64,000 nucleotides of DNA from Aphrocallistes beatrix. Taxonomy: Eukaryota > Porifera > Hexactinellida > Sceptrulophora > Aphrocallistidae. Of the stretch, positions 45,425 to 55,240 are shown piece after piece (the stretch's first letter is position 1; the number at the start of each line of letters is the position of its first letter). The position numbers and the translations under genes are program-made. The notes below the pieces were generated by a model, which searched no databases, was not told where the DNA came from, and was given only the letters and a program-made list of their open reading frames with translations. Location of the stretch: contig OY725489.1 of the NCBI GenBank assembly GCA_963281255.1, forward strand, positions 2,108,001-2,172,000. The letters are read 5' to 3'.

Positions 45425-45604
45425 TATATCAACTTGAGTTATCAAGTTGCATTGGGTATAATAATTGTAAATATTTATGAAACAGACTGTATCCCCTCGG
45501 GAAAAGTTCAACAATTCCATTGAATTATATCAGTCTGTCCTCAGCTCAGATTACAGATATCATCCGCATTTATTCTGGGACTCCACCTGTCCAAAAAGGA
45601 GCTG

Positions 45605-45975
45605 GGGCCTTATTCACTAAGAAAACTTAAGATTTGCTTAACTTTATATAACTTTATATAGTGGAAATTTTGAAGAGTTGCATTACGATTTGGGTAAATA
45701 GATGTTCAATGATACCAATAGAAATATAAACTACCTAAATACTGGAAATATTCCAAGTCACTCTCGAAATATTCGTGATGTCATACTTAAGTATTATGAC
45801 GTCATACTTAACTTAAAATATTACATAACTTTCTGAAAAATTTAACAAATGAGTCAAAATTTGTCAAGCATTTCGACGTAGCAGTTAAAATTTATAGAGT
45901 ATGCAATCTATTTGAATTCAAAATCTCTTCTAATTTTGAAAATTCAAAAGTTAGTTTTCTACTGTAAACTACCAT
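45605..45975. mobile_element. PIF/Harbinger-like MITE, second copy, right end deleted
   Basis: Starts GGGCCTTATTCACTAAGAAA after CTG. Body is the complement of 37548-37935. The far end keeps AATTCAAAAGTTAGTTTTCT but has lost the AGCAAATCTTAAG segment and the terminal GGCCC. Confidence 0.75.
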
Positions 45976-46130
45976 GAAACGGGATTTGTGGACTTGATTC
46001 AAAAATGGATGTTGTAATAACTGATAAAATTAATTAAAGGTGATAACTGATGACAATGAACGTGAAAAAAGAAAACAAATCTGAAAAATTTAAAAAGGAA
46101 AAAATAAAGGTTCAAAATGTAAACAAACTT

Positions 46131-47170
46131 AGCGGGATTGTAAGCTTAGCGAATTGCAGGACCTAGCGGGATTGCTGGACCTAGCGGGATTGCAGGACCT
46201 AGCAGGATTGATGGACCTAGCGGGATTGCAGGACCTATCGGGATTGCAGGACCAAGCGGGATTGCATGACCTAGCGGGATTGTAAGACTCAGCAGGATTG
46301 TAAGACTTAGCGGGATCGCAGGACATAGCGGGATTGTAAGACTTTGCGGGATTGCAGGACCTAGCGGGATTGCTGGAACTAGCGGGATTGTAAGACTCAG
46401 CACGATTGTAAGACTTAGCGGAATTGCAGGACCTGGTGTAATTGCAATACCTAGCGTAATTGCAAGACCTAGCGGGATTGCAGGATCTGGTGTAATTGCA
46501 GAACTCAGCGGGATTGTAAGACTTAGCGGGATTGCTGGACCTAGCGGGATTGCTGGACCTAACGGGATTGCAAGACTCAGCGGGATTGTAAGACTTAGCG
46601 GGATTACAGGACCTAGCGGGATTGCTGGACCTAGCGGAATAGCTGGACCTGGCGGGATTGTAAGACTCAGCAGGATTGTAAGACTTAGCAGATTGCTGGA
46701 CCTAGCGGGATTGTAAGACTCAGCGGGATTGTAAGACTCAGCGGGATTGTAAGACTTAGCGGGATTGCTGGACCTAGCGGGATTGCTGGACCTGGCGGGA
46801 TTGTAAGACTCAGCGGGATTGTAAGACTTAGCGGGATTACAGGACCTAGCGGGATTACTGGACCTAGCGGAATAGCTGGACCTGGCGGGATTGTAAGACT
46901 CAGCAGGATTGTAAGACTTAGCAGATTGCTGGACCTAGCGGGATTGTAAGACTCAGCGGGATTGTAAGACTTAGCGGGATTGCTGGACCTAGCGGGATTG
47001 CTGGACCTGGCGGGATTGTAAGACTCAGCGGGATTGTAAGACTTAGCGGGATTGCAGGACCTGGTGTAATTGCAATACCTAGCGTAATTGCAAGACCTAG
47101 CGGGATTGCAGGATCTGGTGTAATTGCAGAACTTAGCGGGATTGTAAGAATTAGCGGGATTGCAGGACAT
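46131..47170. repeat. 18-bp minisatellite, block 1
   Basis: About 57 tandem units of GATTGCAGGACCTAGCGG with common variants (GATTGTAAGACTCAGCGG, GATTGTAAGACTTAGCGG, AATTGCAGGACCTGGTGT). Variants recur in ordered higher-order blocks of 200-250 bp (46740-46920 repeats 46540-46690). Because 18 is divisible by three, the minus strand reads through as IPLGPA or NPARSC hexapeptides for up to 173 codons; this is a by-product, since no start, splice or stop context supports a gene. Confidence 0.9.
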
Positions 47171-47529
47171 AAAAAAATTAAAGGAGTTAAGTACAAATAT
47201 ATTCAATAAACTAAAATAGATTGATTTAAATCATAAATAAATGATAGTGCAAACACAAGCAAGATTTCCGAGGACAAGAAGCCAGAAAGAGATGATAAAG
47301 GAATGACAGAAATTAAGAATATAAAAAGAAAAGGATCTAGAGAAATTTAGAATTATAAATAATTAGCCAGAAATTGTTTCAATTATTAAGATAAAGATTG
47401 CTTATGTTTAACGAGTGTGAATTAAAGATGAAATTATGAGTCAGGATGGATTAATGTGTGCAAGAAATGTTATAAATTCATTAATATCTAGAATTAAAAA
47501 ATTTTATGAAACTGGAATGATGATAGAAA
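47171..47529. other. Unique spacer between minisatellite blocks
   Basis: AT-rich, no ORF. Divides the array in two. Confidence 0.5.
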
Positions 47530-48128
47530 TTCGGGATTGTAGGACTTAGCGGGATTACCGGACCTAGCGGGATTGCAGGACCTAGTGTAATTGCAAAACC
47601 TAGCTGGATTGTAAGAATTAGCGGGATTGCAGGACCTAGCGGGAATGCAGAACTTAGCGGGATTGCAGAACTTAGCGGGATTCCAGGACCTAGCGTAATT
47701 GCAAGACCTAGCGGGATTCCAGGACCTAGCTGGATTGTAAGAATTAGCGGGATTGCAGGACCTAGCGGGATTGCAAGACCTAGCGGGATTCCAGGACCTA
47801 GCTGGATTGTAAGAATTAGCGGGATTGCAGGACCTGGTGTAATTGCAAGACCTAGCGTAATTGCAAGACCTAGCGTAATTGCAAGACCTAGCGGGATTGC
47901 AGGACCTGGTGTAATTGCAAGACCTAGTATAATTGCAATACTTAGCGTAATTGCAAGACTTAGCAGGATTGCAAGACCTAGCGGGATTGCAGGACTTTGT
48001 GGGATTGCGGGACCTAGCGGGATTGCAGGACTTAGCGGGATTGCAGAACTTAGTGGGATTTCAGGACCTAGCGGGATTGCAGGACCTAGCGTAATTCCAA
48101 GACCTAGCGGGATTGCAAGACCTAGTGT
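47530..48128. repeat. 18-bp minisatellite, block 2
   Basis: Same unit as block 1 but richer in the AATTGCAAGACCTAGCGT variant. Ends abruptly at ACCTAGTGTAAG, where a family A copy starts. Confidence 0.9.
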
Positions 48129-48440
48129 AAGGGCATAACTCAGCCATTATAGGAGATAGAAAGCTGAAATTTTAATAGAATCTGTATACTAACATACCTC
48201 ACATATGATGCGACTTTCATCAAAAAAGTATGACTCATCACTTTGTTATGACGTCATCATTACGCATCAAAAATTTTAAAATTGACAAATTTGGTGATTT
48301 TTCGAGTGAAATCGGTTTTAACACTAAGATGGACATATTTAGAAATGTTATCTCCCTTATAATTAACCAATATCACCTCCAGGCGACCGAAGGGAGCCTC
48401 CGGCGGACACGAAGTGTCTGCCAGCCGCGCAGCGCATAAC
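48129..48440 (-). repeat. Family A repeat, cap half
   Basis: GGGCATAACTCAGCCATTAT to AGCCGCGCAGCGCA. It and the next copy join directly at GCGCATAACTCAGCC, a tandem head-to-tail arrangement. Confidence 0.7.
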
Positions 48441-48770
48441 TCAGCCATTATAGGAGATAGAAGGCTGAAATTTTAATAGAATCTGTATACTAACATACCT
48501 CACATATGATGCAACTATTACTATTATAAAAAATGATGATTCATCACTTTGTTATGGCATCATCATTACTCTTCAAAATTTTAAAAATTGATAAATTTGG
48601 TGATTTTGGGTGCGATTTCGGTTATAACAGTAGGACAGACGTATTTAGAGATGTTATTTCCCTTATAATTAATCAATGTAACCCCAGGCGCCTAAAGGGC
48701 GCCTCCGGCGGACACAAAGTGTCCGCCAGCCGCGCAGCGCTTACTATTAAAACTCGATTAATGTGTATAT
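48436..48770 (-). repeat. Family A repeat, cap half, tandem copy
   Basis: Same start (CATAACTCAGCCATTATAGG) as the copy before it. The first TGACGTCA box is changed to TGGCATCA. Cap GCGCCTCCGGCGGACACAAA. Confidence 0.7.
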
Positions 48771-48784
48771 ATATACACTAGCGC

Positions 48785-48945
48785 GCTTATTTGTGTGCTT
48801 GCGGTCACATTGATTAATTATAAAGGAGATAATATTCCTAAATGCGCCTATCCTACTGTTATAATCGATATCGCTCCAAAAATAACCAAATTTGTCGTTT
48901 TTAAAATTTTGATGCGTAATGCCGACGTCATAACTGAGTGTTTCG
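48785..48945 (+). repeat. Family A repeat, worn fragment
   Basis: GCGGTCACATTGATTAATTA to GCCGACGTCATAACTGAGTG, followed by a repeat C piece (48945-49080: CCAATATGGCCAATCATTTC). Confidence 0.55.
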
Positions 48946-49059
48946 GCCAATCAAGTATTCCAATATGGCCAATCATTTCTGCATGTGCTACTTCCTAAAT
49001 CAACAACTTTAATACATATTTCACCAAAAATGTGATGCCAAATGTACCAAACGTAATGC

Positions 49060-49950
49060 TCATCGATAATAAGACGTCATAAAAGTTTAGAAATGCTGTT
49101 ATTCGAGCCTAACCAAGATATTATAAGAGATTGAAAAAGCTGAAATTTTTATTTAATCTGCATACTAACAAACCTCACATATGATACGACTATCATCAAA
49201 AAATGATGACTCATTACTTTGTCATAATTAGGGCATTAGGATCTTTCGATCCATGATCGTAAGATCCGCTTCGCGATCCTTTTTAGAGGTTTGCGATCGG
49301 ATCGACGAGCATTTTTAAAGGCAGGATCGGGCGATCGGCATCGGGATCGGATTGAAACTTTACTCAATTCGATAAAATCCTTTTTTTTTTAATCCCCAAG
49401 TTGGAGGTGAAAGTGTTGAAATTTATGTTGATTAAATATATTTTTAAAATTGTTTTATAATTTGAAAACTAACTTAAGCACTAAGTACACCCCAGGCTTC
49501 CGCAGACGGGCGGACATTGCACGTTGTCCATGCCATAAGGTCCTTCCAGGAGCTGTACTAAAATGATAGTCCTCTGACTATTATTGAAAGGATCTTTTGG
49601 GGATCGTGATCGGATCGGAGATCCTTTTATAAAATTAGGATCCTGATGTGATCAGATCGAAGATCCTTTACTTTTATAAGTTAGGATCGGAATCTGGATC
49701 TAGATCCTTTATTTGAGGATCGACTAATGCTCTAGTTATGATGATATAATCACAAATTAAAAATTTTATCAATTGATAAATTCGGTGATTTTCGTGCGAT
49801 ATCGATAATAAATAACAGTTGAACAGACGTATTTAGTTAGAAAAGTTATTTCCCGTATTAACCAATGTGACCACAGGCGACTGAAGGACCCATCAGGCCG
49901 ACACAAAGTGTCCGCCAGCCGCGCAGCGCAAGCAAGCTCAGCATGGGTGT
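49060..49950 (-). repeat. Family A repeat, split by a hAT-like element
   Basis: Body to TTACTTTGTCATAAT at 49228, insertion 49229-49734, then GTTATGATGATATAATCACA to cap CGCAGCGCAAGCAAGC. Confidence 0.65.
49229..49734. mobile_element. hAT-like element made of GGATCGGATC units
   Basis: Ends TAGGGCATTAGGATC and TAGAGCATTAGTCGATC (complement), with imperfect 8-bp flanks GTCATAAT and GTTATGAT. GATC-containing motifs (GATCGGATCGG, GGATCGTGATCGG) crowd both arms around a 150-bp unique centre. 506 bp, no ORF. Confidence 0.6.
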
Positions 49951-50580
49951 AGAAATGTGGCATCAATGATTTGTGGATCGAAAGTCAAATGGATAGATGA
50001 ATATTTTCTAAATTGTGTCCTATCTTCAATTTCATTAGGTTATTCAATCAGGAGTTTTTTGGTGCCAGGTTTCGGCCACCACTGGAATTACAAGATAAAC
50101 CACAGTTTGGGGACCAAGTAACCTACCTCTATTACCTTCAACAAAGTGCCGGATTGGAATATCCTGTATAAACCCATCGAAACATTCCCTTTGCGTTCTT
50201 ATTGTCACAGTGGTACCTATAAAGGCTTATTCTGCATGTTTCTAAACTGTTAAGTCCTTATTTACTGTTGCCTTATCTGTCACAATATCTGTGACAATTT
50301 ATGTGACAATTGCCAGTCGAACAAAATGAATAATTTTAAGGTGTTTCGCATACTGATTTAATGTCTACGATTGGGTTATGTTGACATTCCCATCCCCATT
50401 TGTTGGCCATCCCATTTGCCATGCCCATCCGCGAATCATCTTGTAAGTTGCTCATCATGTAGGAAATATCCTGGCGGAGAATGTATGTGGCACTCTTTAT
50501 GGTTTCACGAAGATTTTCACTGGACCCCTATTCTTGTAGATATTGTTTCCTGATTTATTAACACTATCTCCAATGTTCAG
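49951..50580. other. No firm gene
   Basis: A TTCATTAG acceptor at 50036 followed by 44 sense codons to TAA at 50173 and a 60-codon ORF at 50371 are the only coding-like signs. Neither has a recognisable motif. Confidence 0.25.
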
Positions 50581-50896
50581 CCATAGCATTCTATATACTA
50601 AGGCAATGGCACTCACCAAAAAATTGGTACCATGGATTGGTTAAATACTTCAATCCTAAAACCGCTGATTAAATAACTGTTATTATCAACTATATAATTA
50701 TCTCATATTGTGAGTTCATGGTTGTTTAAATATTCATTTTGAAAATATTATGTAACCACAATATTTATATTTACTTCACATACAACACTAGTGTATTTAT
50801 TACAATAATGTATTATTTTGCTGCATATTATTTCTATTACTCATTTATAATACCTCACTTGACAACACTAATTGCATAAATCATTATTTGAACGAG

Positions 50897-51047
50897 ATGT
50901 CTTGTCTCGCTCCTGACTCTACTTCCAATTACAGAGGAGTAGAACACTTCATGAAGTTTTTCAATTTCCTAAAGATGGTGCTATTCGTGAAAATGGTATT
51001 GAGCCATTCCAAGAAGTGTGAATACTACCAGAACAACAAGATCCCGG
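50897..51047 (+). CDS. Orphan first exon inside the 2.0-kb element
   Basis: ATG followed by 50 clean codons and the strong donor GTGAGT after CCCGG (phase 1). The peptide includes SNYRGVEHFMKFFNFLKMVL and KKCEYYQNNKIPG: basic, with no motif that I recognise. Position about 315 bp inside the left end fits a 5' exon of an element gene. No DDE or THAP signature appears in the rest of the element, which may be a deletion derivative. Confidence 0.4.
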
Positions 51048-51234
51048 GTGAGTGATTTCTTAAGTAATGTAGTTAATTATTCTAGAATCATGCATACTGT
51101 ATATGTACATACTCAAGTTGGGTAGAAACAATTGACTGAATTTAAAAGACTAAGAAAAAGTGTTGCCTTCCCCAAATTTAGTAAATGCAATCCTCGACTA
51201 CAAAAACGTGGGTATAAGTACCTTTTTAAAAAAT

Positions 51235-51346
51235 TCGGATAAGTGCAATTTAACTAAAAAACGTGCTTCAAATTAACTTCGGAATTATCTAAACGTGCTT
51301 CCCAATTAACATCGGAATTATCTAAACGTGCTCCAAATTAACATCG
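51235..51346. repeat. Three tandem copies of a ~37-bp unit
   Basis: AACGTGCTTC..AATTAAC(T/A)TCGGAATTATCTA repeated three times with small changes, next to the hairpin at 51350. Confidence 0.7.
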
Positions 51347-51349
51347 GGA

Positions 51350-51406
51350 CATTTCGCCTTTCCAACCTGACAAGCCTGCTTGTTGTCAGGTTGGAAATGC
51401 GAAATG
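51350..51406. other. 57-nt hairpin, stem of about 24 bp
   Basis: CATTTCGCCTTTCCAACCTG pairs with the downstream CAGGTTGGAAATGCGAAATG (one mismatch), loop about 9 nt. Could be a transcribed hairpin (pre-miRNA-sized) or a small palindromic insertion. Confidence 0.6.
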
Positions 51407-51580
51407 TAATTTTGGCCCTTAAGATTTCCATTAGTCAACTTCAGCCCGACTGTTAGCTTATATTATGGATAAGAACAGTGTAGACCAGAACTAAACTGTT
51501 GAGTTCTTGAAATTCGTTAATGATGTTTAGAAAATGTTCAATGTGAATTGGGTAGGGAAGAATAGTCGTTTAACGACGAT

Positions 51581-51730
51581 CATAGGCGTAACTATTTTGT
51601 TTTTTTTCATGGTTAGCTGGGGTGGCGAGATTTGTAAACATCAAACTAATGTGACATGCCACCCCAAGTCAACATAACATTTAGGTCTGGGTGGCACGCT
51701 ACCCCTGCCACCCCTGGAGTTACGCCTATG
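51581..51730. mobile_element. hAT-like MITE, 150 bp
   Basis: Perfect 13-bp ends CATAGGCGTAACT, the CATAGGCGTA type seen in many animal hAT elements. Flanks ACGACGAT and ACAACGAT form an 8-bp duplication with one change. GGTGGC motifs inside (TGGGGTGGCG, GGGTGGCACG). Confidence 0.75.
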
Positions 51731-52079
51731 ACAACGATATATCTGCATCCTCAGCAGAAATTTAAAAGATTCATTCTGGCTCTTCCTGTACACGTACTAA
51801 TATTATTCATTTGGCATGTGCTACTATGGAACTAGAACATTGTACACTTCTAATAAAGTTAAGACCTATATATAATGCACTAGTATTGAAACAAGAGAAT
51901 AGTAAACTGGCTAAATTCAAGAACTAATTTAATATATTATTTGTTTATTTAGTCAATTTCACAGACTGTAGAAGCCCGGAATGTGTGACTATATTCTATT
52001 GAAAGTCCGGAGTGCGATTGTTCCTTAGTACCTTGTAGAGGTATATCGTTCCCTTATGATGCATCAAGTCTCAGGTCGG

Positions 52080-52320
52080 TCAGGTTAAGTCAAGTCTGTC
52101 CCTCAAGCTAAGTCAAGTCTGTCCCTCAAGCTAAGTCAAGTATGTCCCTCAAGCTAAGTCAAGTATGTCCCTCAAGCTAAGTCAAGTCTCTCTCAAGCTA
52201 AGTCAAGTCTCTCTCTCAAGCTAATTCAAGTCTCTTTCTCTCAAGCTAAGTCAAGTCTCTCTCTCAAGCTAATTCAAGTCTCTCTCTCTCAAGCTAAGTC
52301 AAGTCTGTCCATCAAGTCTC
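52080..52320. repeat. TCAAGTC/TCAAGCTAAG minisatellite
   Basis: About ten units of CTAAGTCAAGTCTGTCCCTCAAG, 18-25 bp long because the CT run varies. Inside the P-like element. Confidence 0.9.
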
Positions 52321-52592
52321 AATATTGTGATTAACTATCCTTTTGATATTTTGTATGTATTAAGTATTAAATAATTCGATTATGTTCATTAAAAACCAAA
52401 TAATATATCTCATTTCAATTGTTCTGATATAATAGTTCGTTTGTCAGGGTAGGTGAATGCCTAAATTGATGGAAAATTAAATTATCTACAATATCAAAAT
52501 TATTGGTTTTGAAGTATTTAACCAATCCATTTTACTAATTTTTGGGTGAGTGCCATTGCCTTAGTATATAGAATGCAATGCTATGGTTCAGC

Positions 52593-53102
52593 ATTGAACA
52601 TAATTAATCGTGATATTACAACTAGTGCCTCCTCACAATCGGCTGTTGGTTTGGTTCTGAATAATCGTAACACAGCTTTCTAAGACGAGTCTTCTTCCTT
52701 CTACTCTTCTTTGAGCAGATTTCTTTTCCAGCCGGAAAATGGGAAGTGTAGTTCACTCAGAAACTAACTGCACGTGAAAGAGCAACTGTTGACCCATACA
52801 CATGCTTTAAAACCTTTATTTCAAACCTTATGTTTGTTTCCCCTATCGCCGAGCTGAAGTACCATCTTTGCATTTTTTGTTAACGTCCTGAAACACGAAA
52901 TACTGCCACCTATAGCTTCCGACACGAAATTTCACCATATGAAGGAAGAGCTACTTTCTGGTGATGCTGTTGTTAAACTGTTGTTGTAGATCTTCCTCCT
53001 TGCAGGTGTTTGATCAAAAATATTATGCACAAAATTTGTGCATTATAGTGTGTATATCAAATTGCTAATTTGAAAATCAATACATATACTTACTATTAAA
53101 AG
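52593..53102. other. No gene seen
   Basis: A family A linker-like ACTTACTATTAAAAG ends the stretch. Otherwise ordinary AT-rich sequence. Confidence 0.3.
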
Positions 53103-54026
53103 TAGAGCTTACAATCAATCCCAGACAAATTTTGTATTACTGGGATTTCGGGATTGACTTTATTTTCTAATCCCTGAATTCCGAGATTAAGCAATTCACA
53201 TCCAGTATCACCATGGCCCACTTAATATATTAAGTAGGCAATTGTATCACGAATATACAGGGTCTCCGTTTATTTATTTTTAAATACTGAAAAGGAGCCC
53301 ATCGCATGCCGTCATCCTTGCAAGTATTGCCAAGAGATGCAGTGTTGGCTAATGTCAATAGTGTAAATTTTAGTACGTTTTGTTTGAGATTCGTTTTCTA
53401 GAATTTCGGTATTTTTGTAGTAGTATATCGATTTGATCCGTTGATTTGAGATGCACGTGTAATCCTTTATTAGAACCAAAATCACACTTTAATATTTAGT
53501 TACATGATTTGCATTGAGCCTGCTTACCACATACAGATCTCAGAAAATGTTTCCATATTTCTGCACTAGCGAAATTTTAAAATTACTATTTTCAGCCTTA
53601 AAGCATAGAATATAAAATTTGCGTTGAGAATGTATTAGTTATAGAATTATATATATTAGTCATGATTTAAATAGTTATATTCGAGTCATTGTTTGTTAAA
53701 TAATAACAACAATGACCTAATCTTTGTGTTCATTGTTATTATTTTCATTGAACACTCAATCCAAATAGGAATTGTTGAGAAATTATATCAACCTCCCAAT
53801 ACAAGAGCATAATTATTCTAGAAAATCTAATCAAATACGTTTGTATTTATACAAGCAAACCAGTCCCATGCTTTGACTACAATTAATGCCATTTTCTAAC
53901 AAACTCGGAATATCGGGATTATGAAATAATCCCGGGAGTGGAAAACGGGATCGGGGTTGAAAAAGCAAATCCCGGGATTGAATCATGGAGGTGAAGTGGT
54001 TCGGGATCCCCGGATTGTAGGCCCTA
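53103..54026. mobile_element. hAT-like element with GGGATT(G) units
   Basis: Ends TAGAGCTTACAATC and TAGGGCCTACAATC (complement), similar to the ends at 49229. GGGATTTCGGGATTGA and TCCCGGGATTGA-type units cluster near both ends. It is inserted in a family A linker: ATTAAAAG on the left and TTTGAAAC on the right fit a worn 8-bp ATTAAAAC duplication. 924 bp, no ORF. Confidence 0.55.
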
Positions 54027-54049
54027 TTTGAAACTCAATTAATGTATAT

Positions 54050-54195
54050 ATATATATATATTTATTGCTGTAACACATTGATTGAATAACTACCAGGCGC
54101 AGAAATCTGATTTTTAGCATATCCACTAAGTTCTGAGCTCAGAAGAAAATGTCGACTCATCATCGAATTATGACGTCATTATTACAGTGCTACCA
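54050..54195 (-). repeat. Family A repeat, tail fragment
   Basis: CTGTAACACATTGATTGAAT to TTATGACGTCATTATTACAG. Confidence 0.6.
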
Positions 54196-54304
54196 AGCTA
54201 ATGTCACTGAAAACTTAAATATCTGATTCCAAAACTGGCCTACTATGCAATAGCTACAGCCCCATCTTAATATATTTAATACATTATTCTATTATTTTAT
54301 TAAG

Positions 54305-54470
54305 GGTTATTTATCTGACATTGATGATATCAGGAGAGGAAAGAGCGCTTATATTCAGAAAAACCAAATCTGTCAATCTACCGGTATTCAGAACCTTTTA
54401 AATGTTGATTGGAAACGTTTGAGGAGAAAATTTAAGCGAATAAAAATTAATGATATAGAGTATATATTAG
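54305..54470 (+). CDS. Internal exon candidate of unknown gene
   Basis: A TTTTATTAAG acceptor precedes 54305, 55 sense codons follow, and the exon ends at TTAG|GTAAGT, a consensus donor (54471). The peptide reads YLSDIDDIRRGKSAYIQKNQ and later LLNVDWKRLRRKFKRIKIND, basic and hydrophilic. The good acceptor, clean frame and ideal donor together are the best splice-supported exon in the window. Function unknown; host gene or element gene both possible. Confidence 0.45.
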
Positions 54471-54654
54471 GTAAGTAATATTTGAGGATTTTATTTTGTT
54501 ATTCTCAACCTATTTACTGTTGTATATTGACTTCTCAAGAATTTCCTTTTAGTGTGCCTCAATATATATATCCCAACCTTTCATGATTATTGTTTGTAAT
54601 TCGAATTTTATCAGACTAAAAATCTTTATATTATGCATTTTCGATTATGATGAT

Positions 54655-54850
54655 GATCATCATTACTCAAATTTTTAAAAATGACAAATTTGGTGATTTT
54701 TGAGTGATATCGATTTTAACACTAAGATAGACATATGAGATGCTATCTCCCTTATAATTGACAATGTGCCCCCAGGCGACCGAAGGGAGCCTCCGGCGGA
54801 CACAAAGTGTCCGCCAGCCGCGCAGCGCAAGGAAGTGCGCTTGTAATATA
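54655..54850 (-). repeat. Family A repeat, cap fragment
   Basis: ATCATCATTACTCAAATTTT to GCGCAAGGAAGTGCGCTTGTA. Confidence 0.65.
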
Positions 54851-54869
54851 ACTAGTTTTCAAGGCATAA

Positions 54870-55046
54870 ATAAATACGCGCAGCACCGCAATCAAGCTAA
54901 CTGCGCTTGTATATTTATATGAATATAACGAATTGATTCTAGGTATGTTTTTAGGCTATAGCTCCAGTAAGTTCTGAGCTCAGACGAAAAAATCAACTCA
55001 TCTTCTAATCATGACGTCATTGTCACCATTTTATAATTAGATGAAC
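54870..55046 (-). repeat. Family A repeat, scraps of cap and tail
   Basis: GCACCGCAATCAAGCTAACT cap piece, then tail piece AACGAATTGATT and GGCTATAGCTCCAGTAAGTT to CATGACGTCATTGTCACC. The next element is inserted at its end. Confidence 0.55.
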
Positions 55047-55240
55047 CATAGCCTACTACAATAAGGCCTTTTCACTGACCAATTTTCCATGGCTCCAGGG
55101 ATAAGATAAAGTGGATTTTCTTACGCACCCATAATATGAATAAATAATTTTTGTTCCAAATCTAATTCATCATTTGTTTGATGCATAACTACTAAGTATA
55201 TGAAACTAGTCTACGTTCCAATAAATTATATATCAATGTT

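Larger units (their letters stand above)
50582..52585. mobile_element. CATAGC-ended element with 7-bp duplication, 2.0 kb (P-like)
   Basis: Ends CATAGCATTCTATATACTAA and complement (about 90 bp inverted, including AAGGCAATGGCACTCACC and GGATTGGTTAAATACTTC), flanked by GTTCAGC (50575-50581 and 52586-52592). Inside are one exon-like ORF (50897), a tight hairpin (51350), a small hAT-like MITE (51581) and a TCAAGTC minisatellite (52080). Confidence 0.75.

Noticed and set aside
46129..47206. Long minus-strand ORFs (up to 173 codons) rich in proline
   Set aside because: They are translations of the 18-bp minisatellite, open in more than one frame, with no splice or start context.
50037..50173. Possible exon (44 codons) after a TTCATTAG acceptor
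   Set aside because: It ends in TAA without a donor or polyadenylation signal I trust, and no motif is visible. Left as unsupported.
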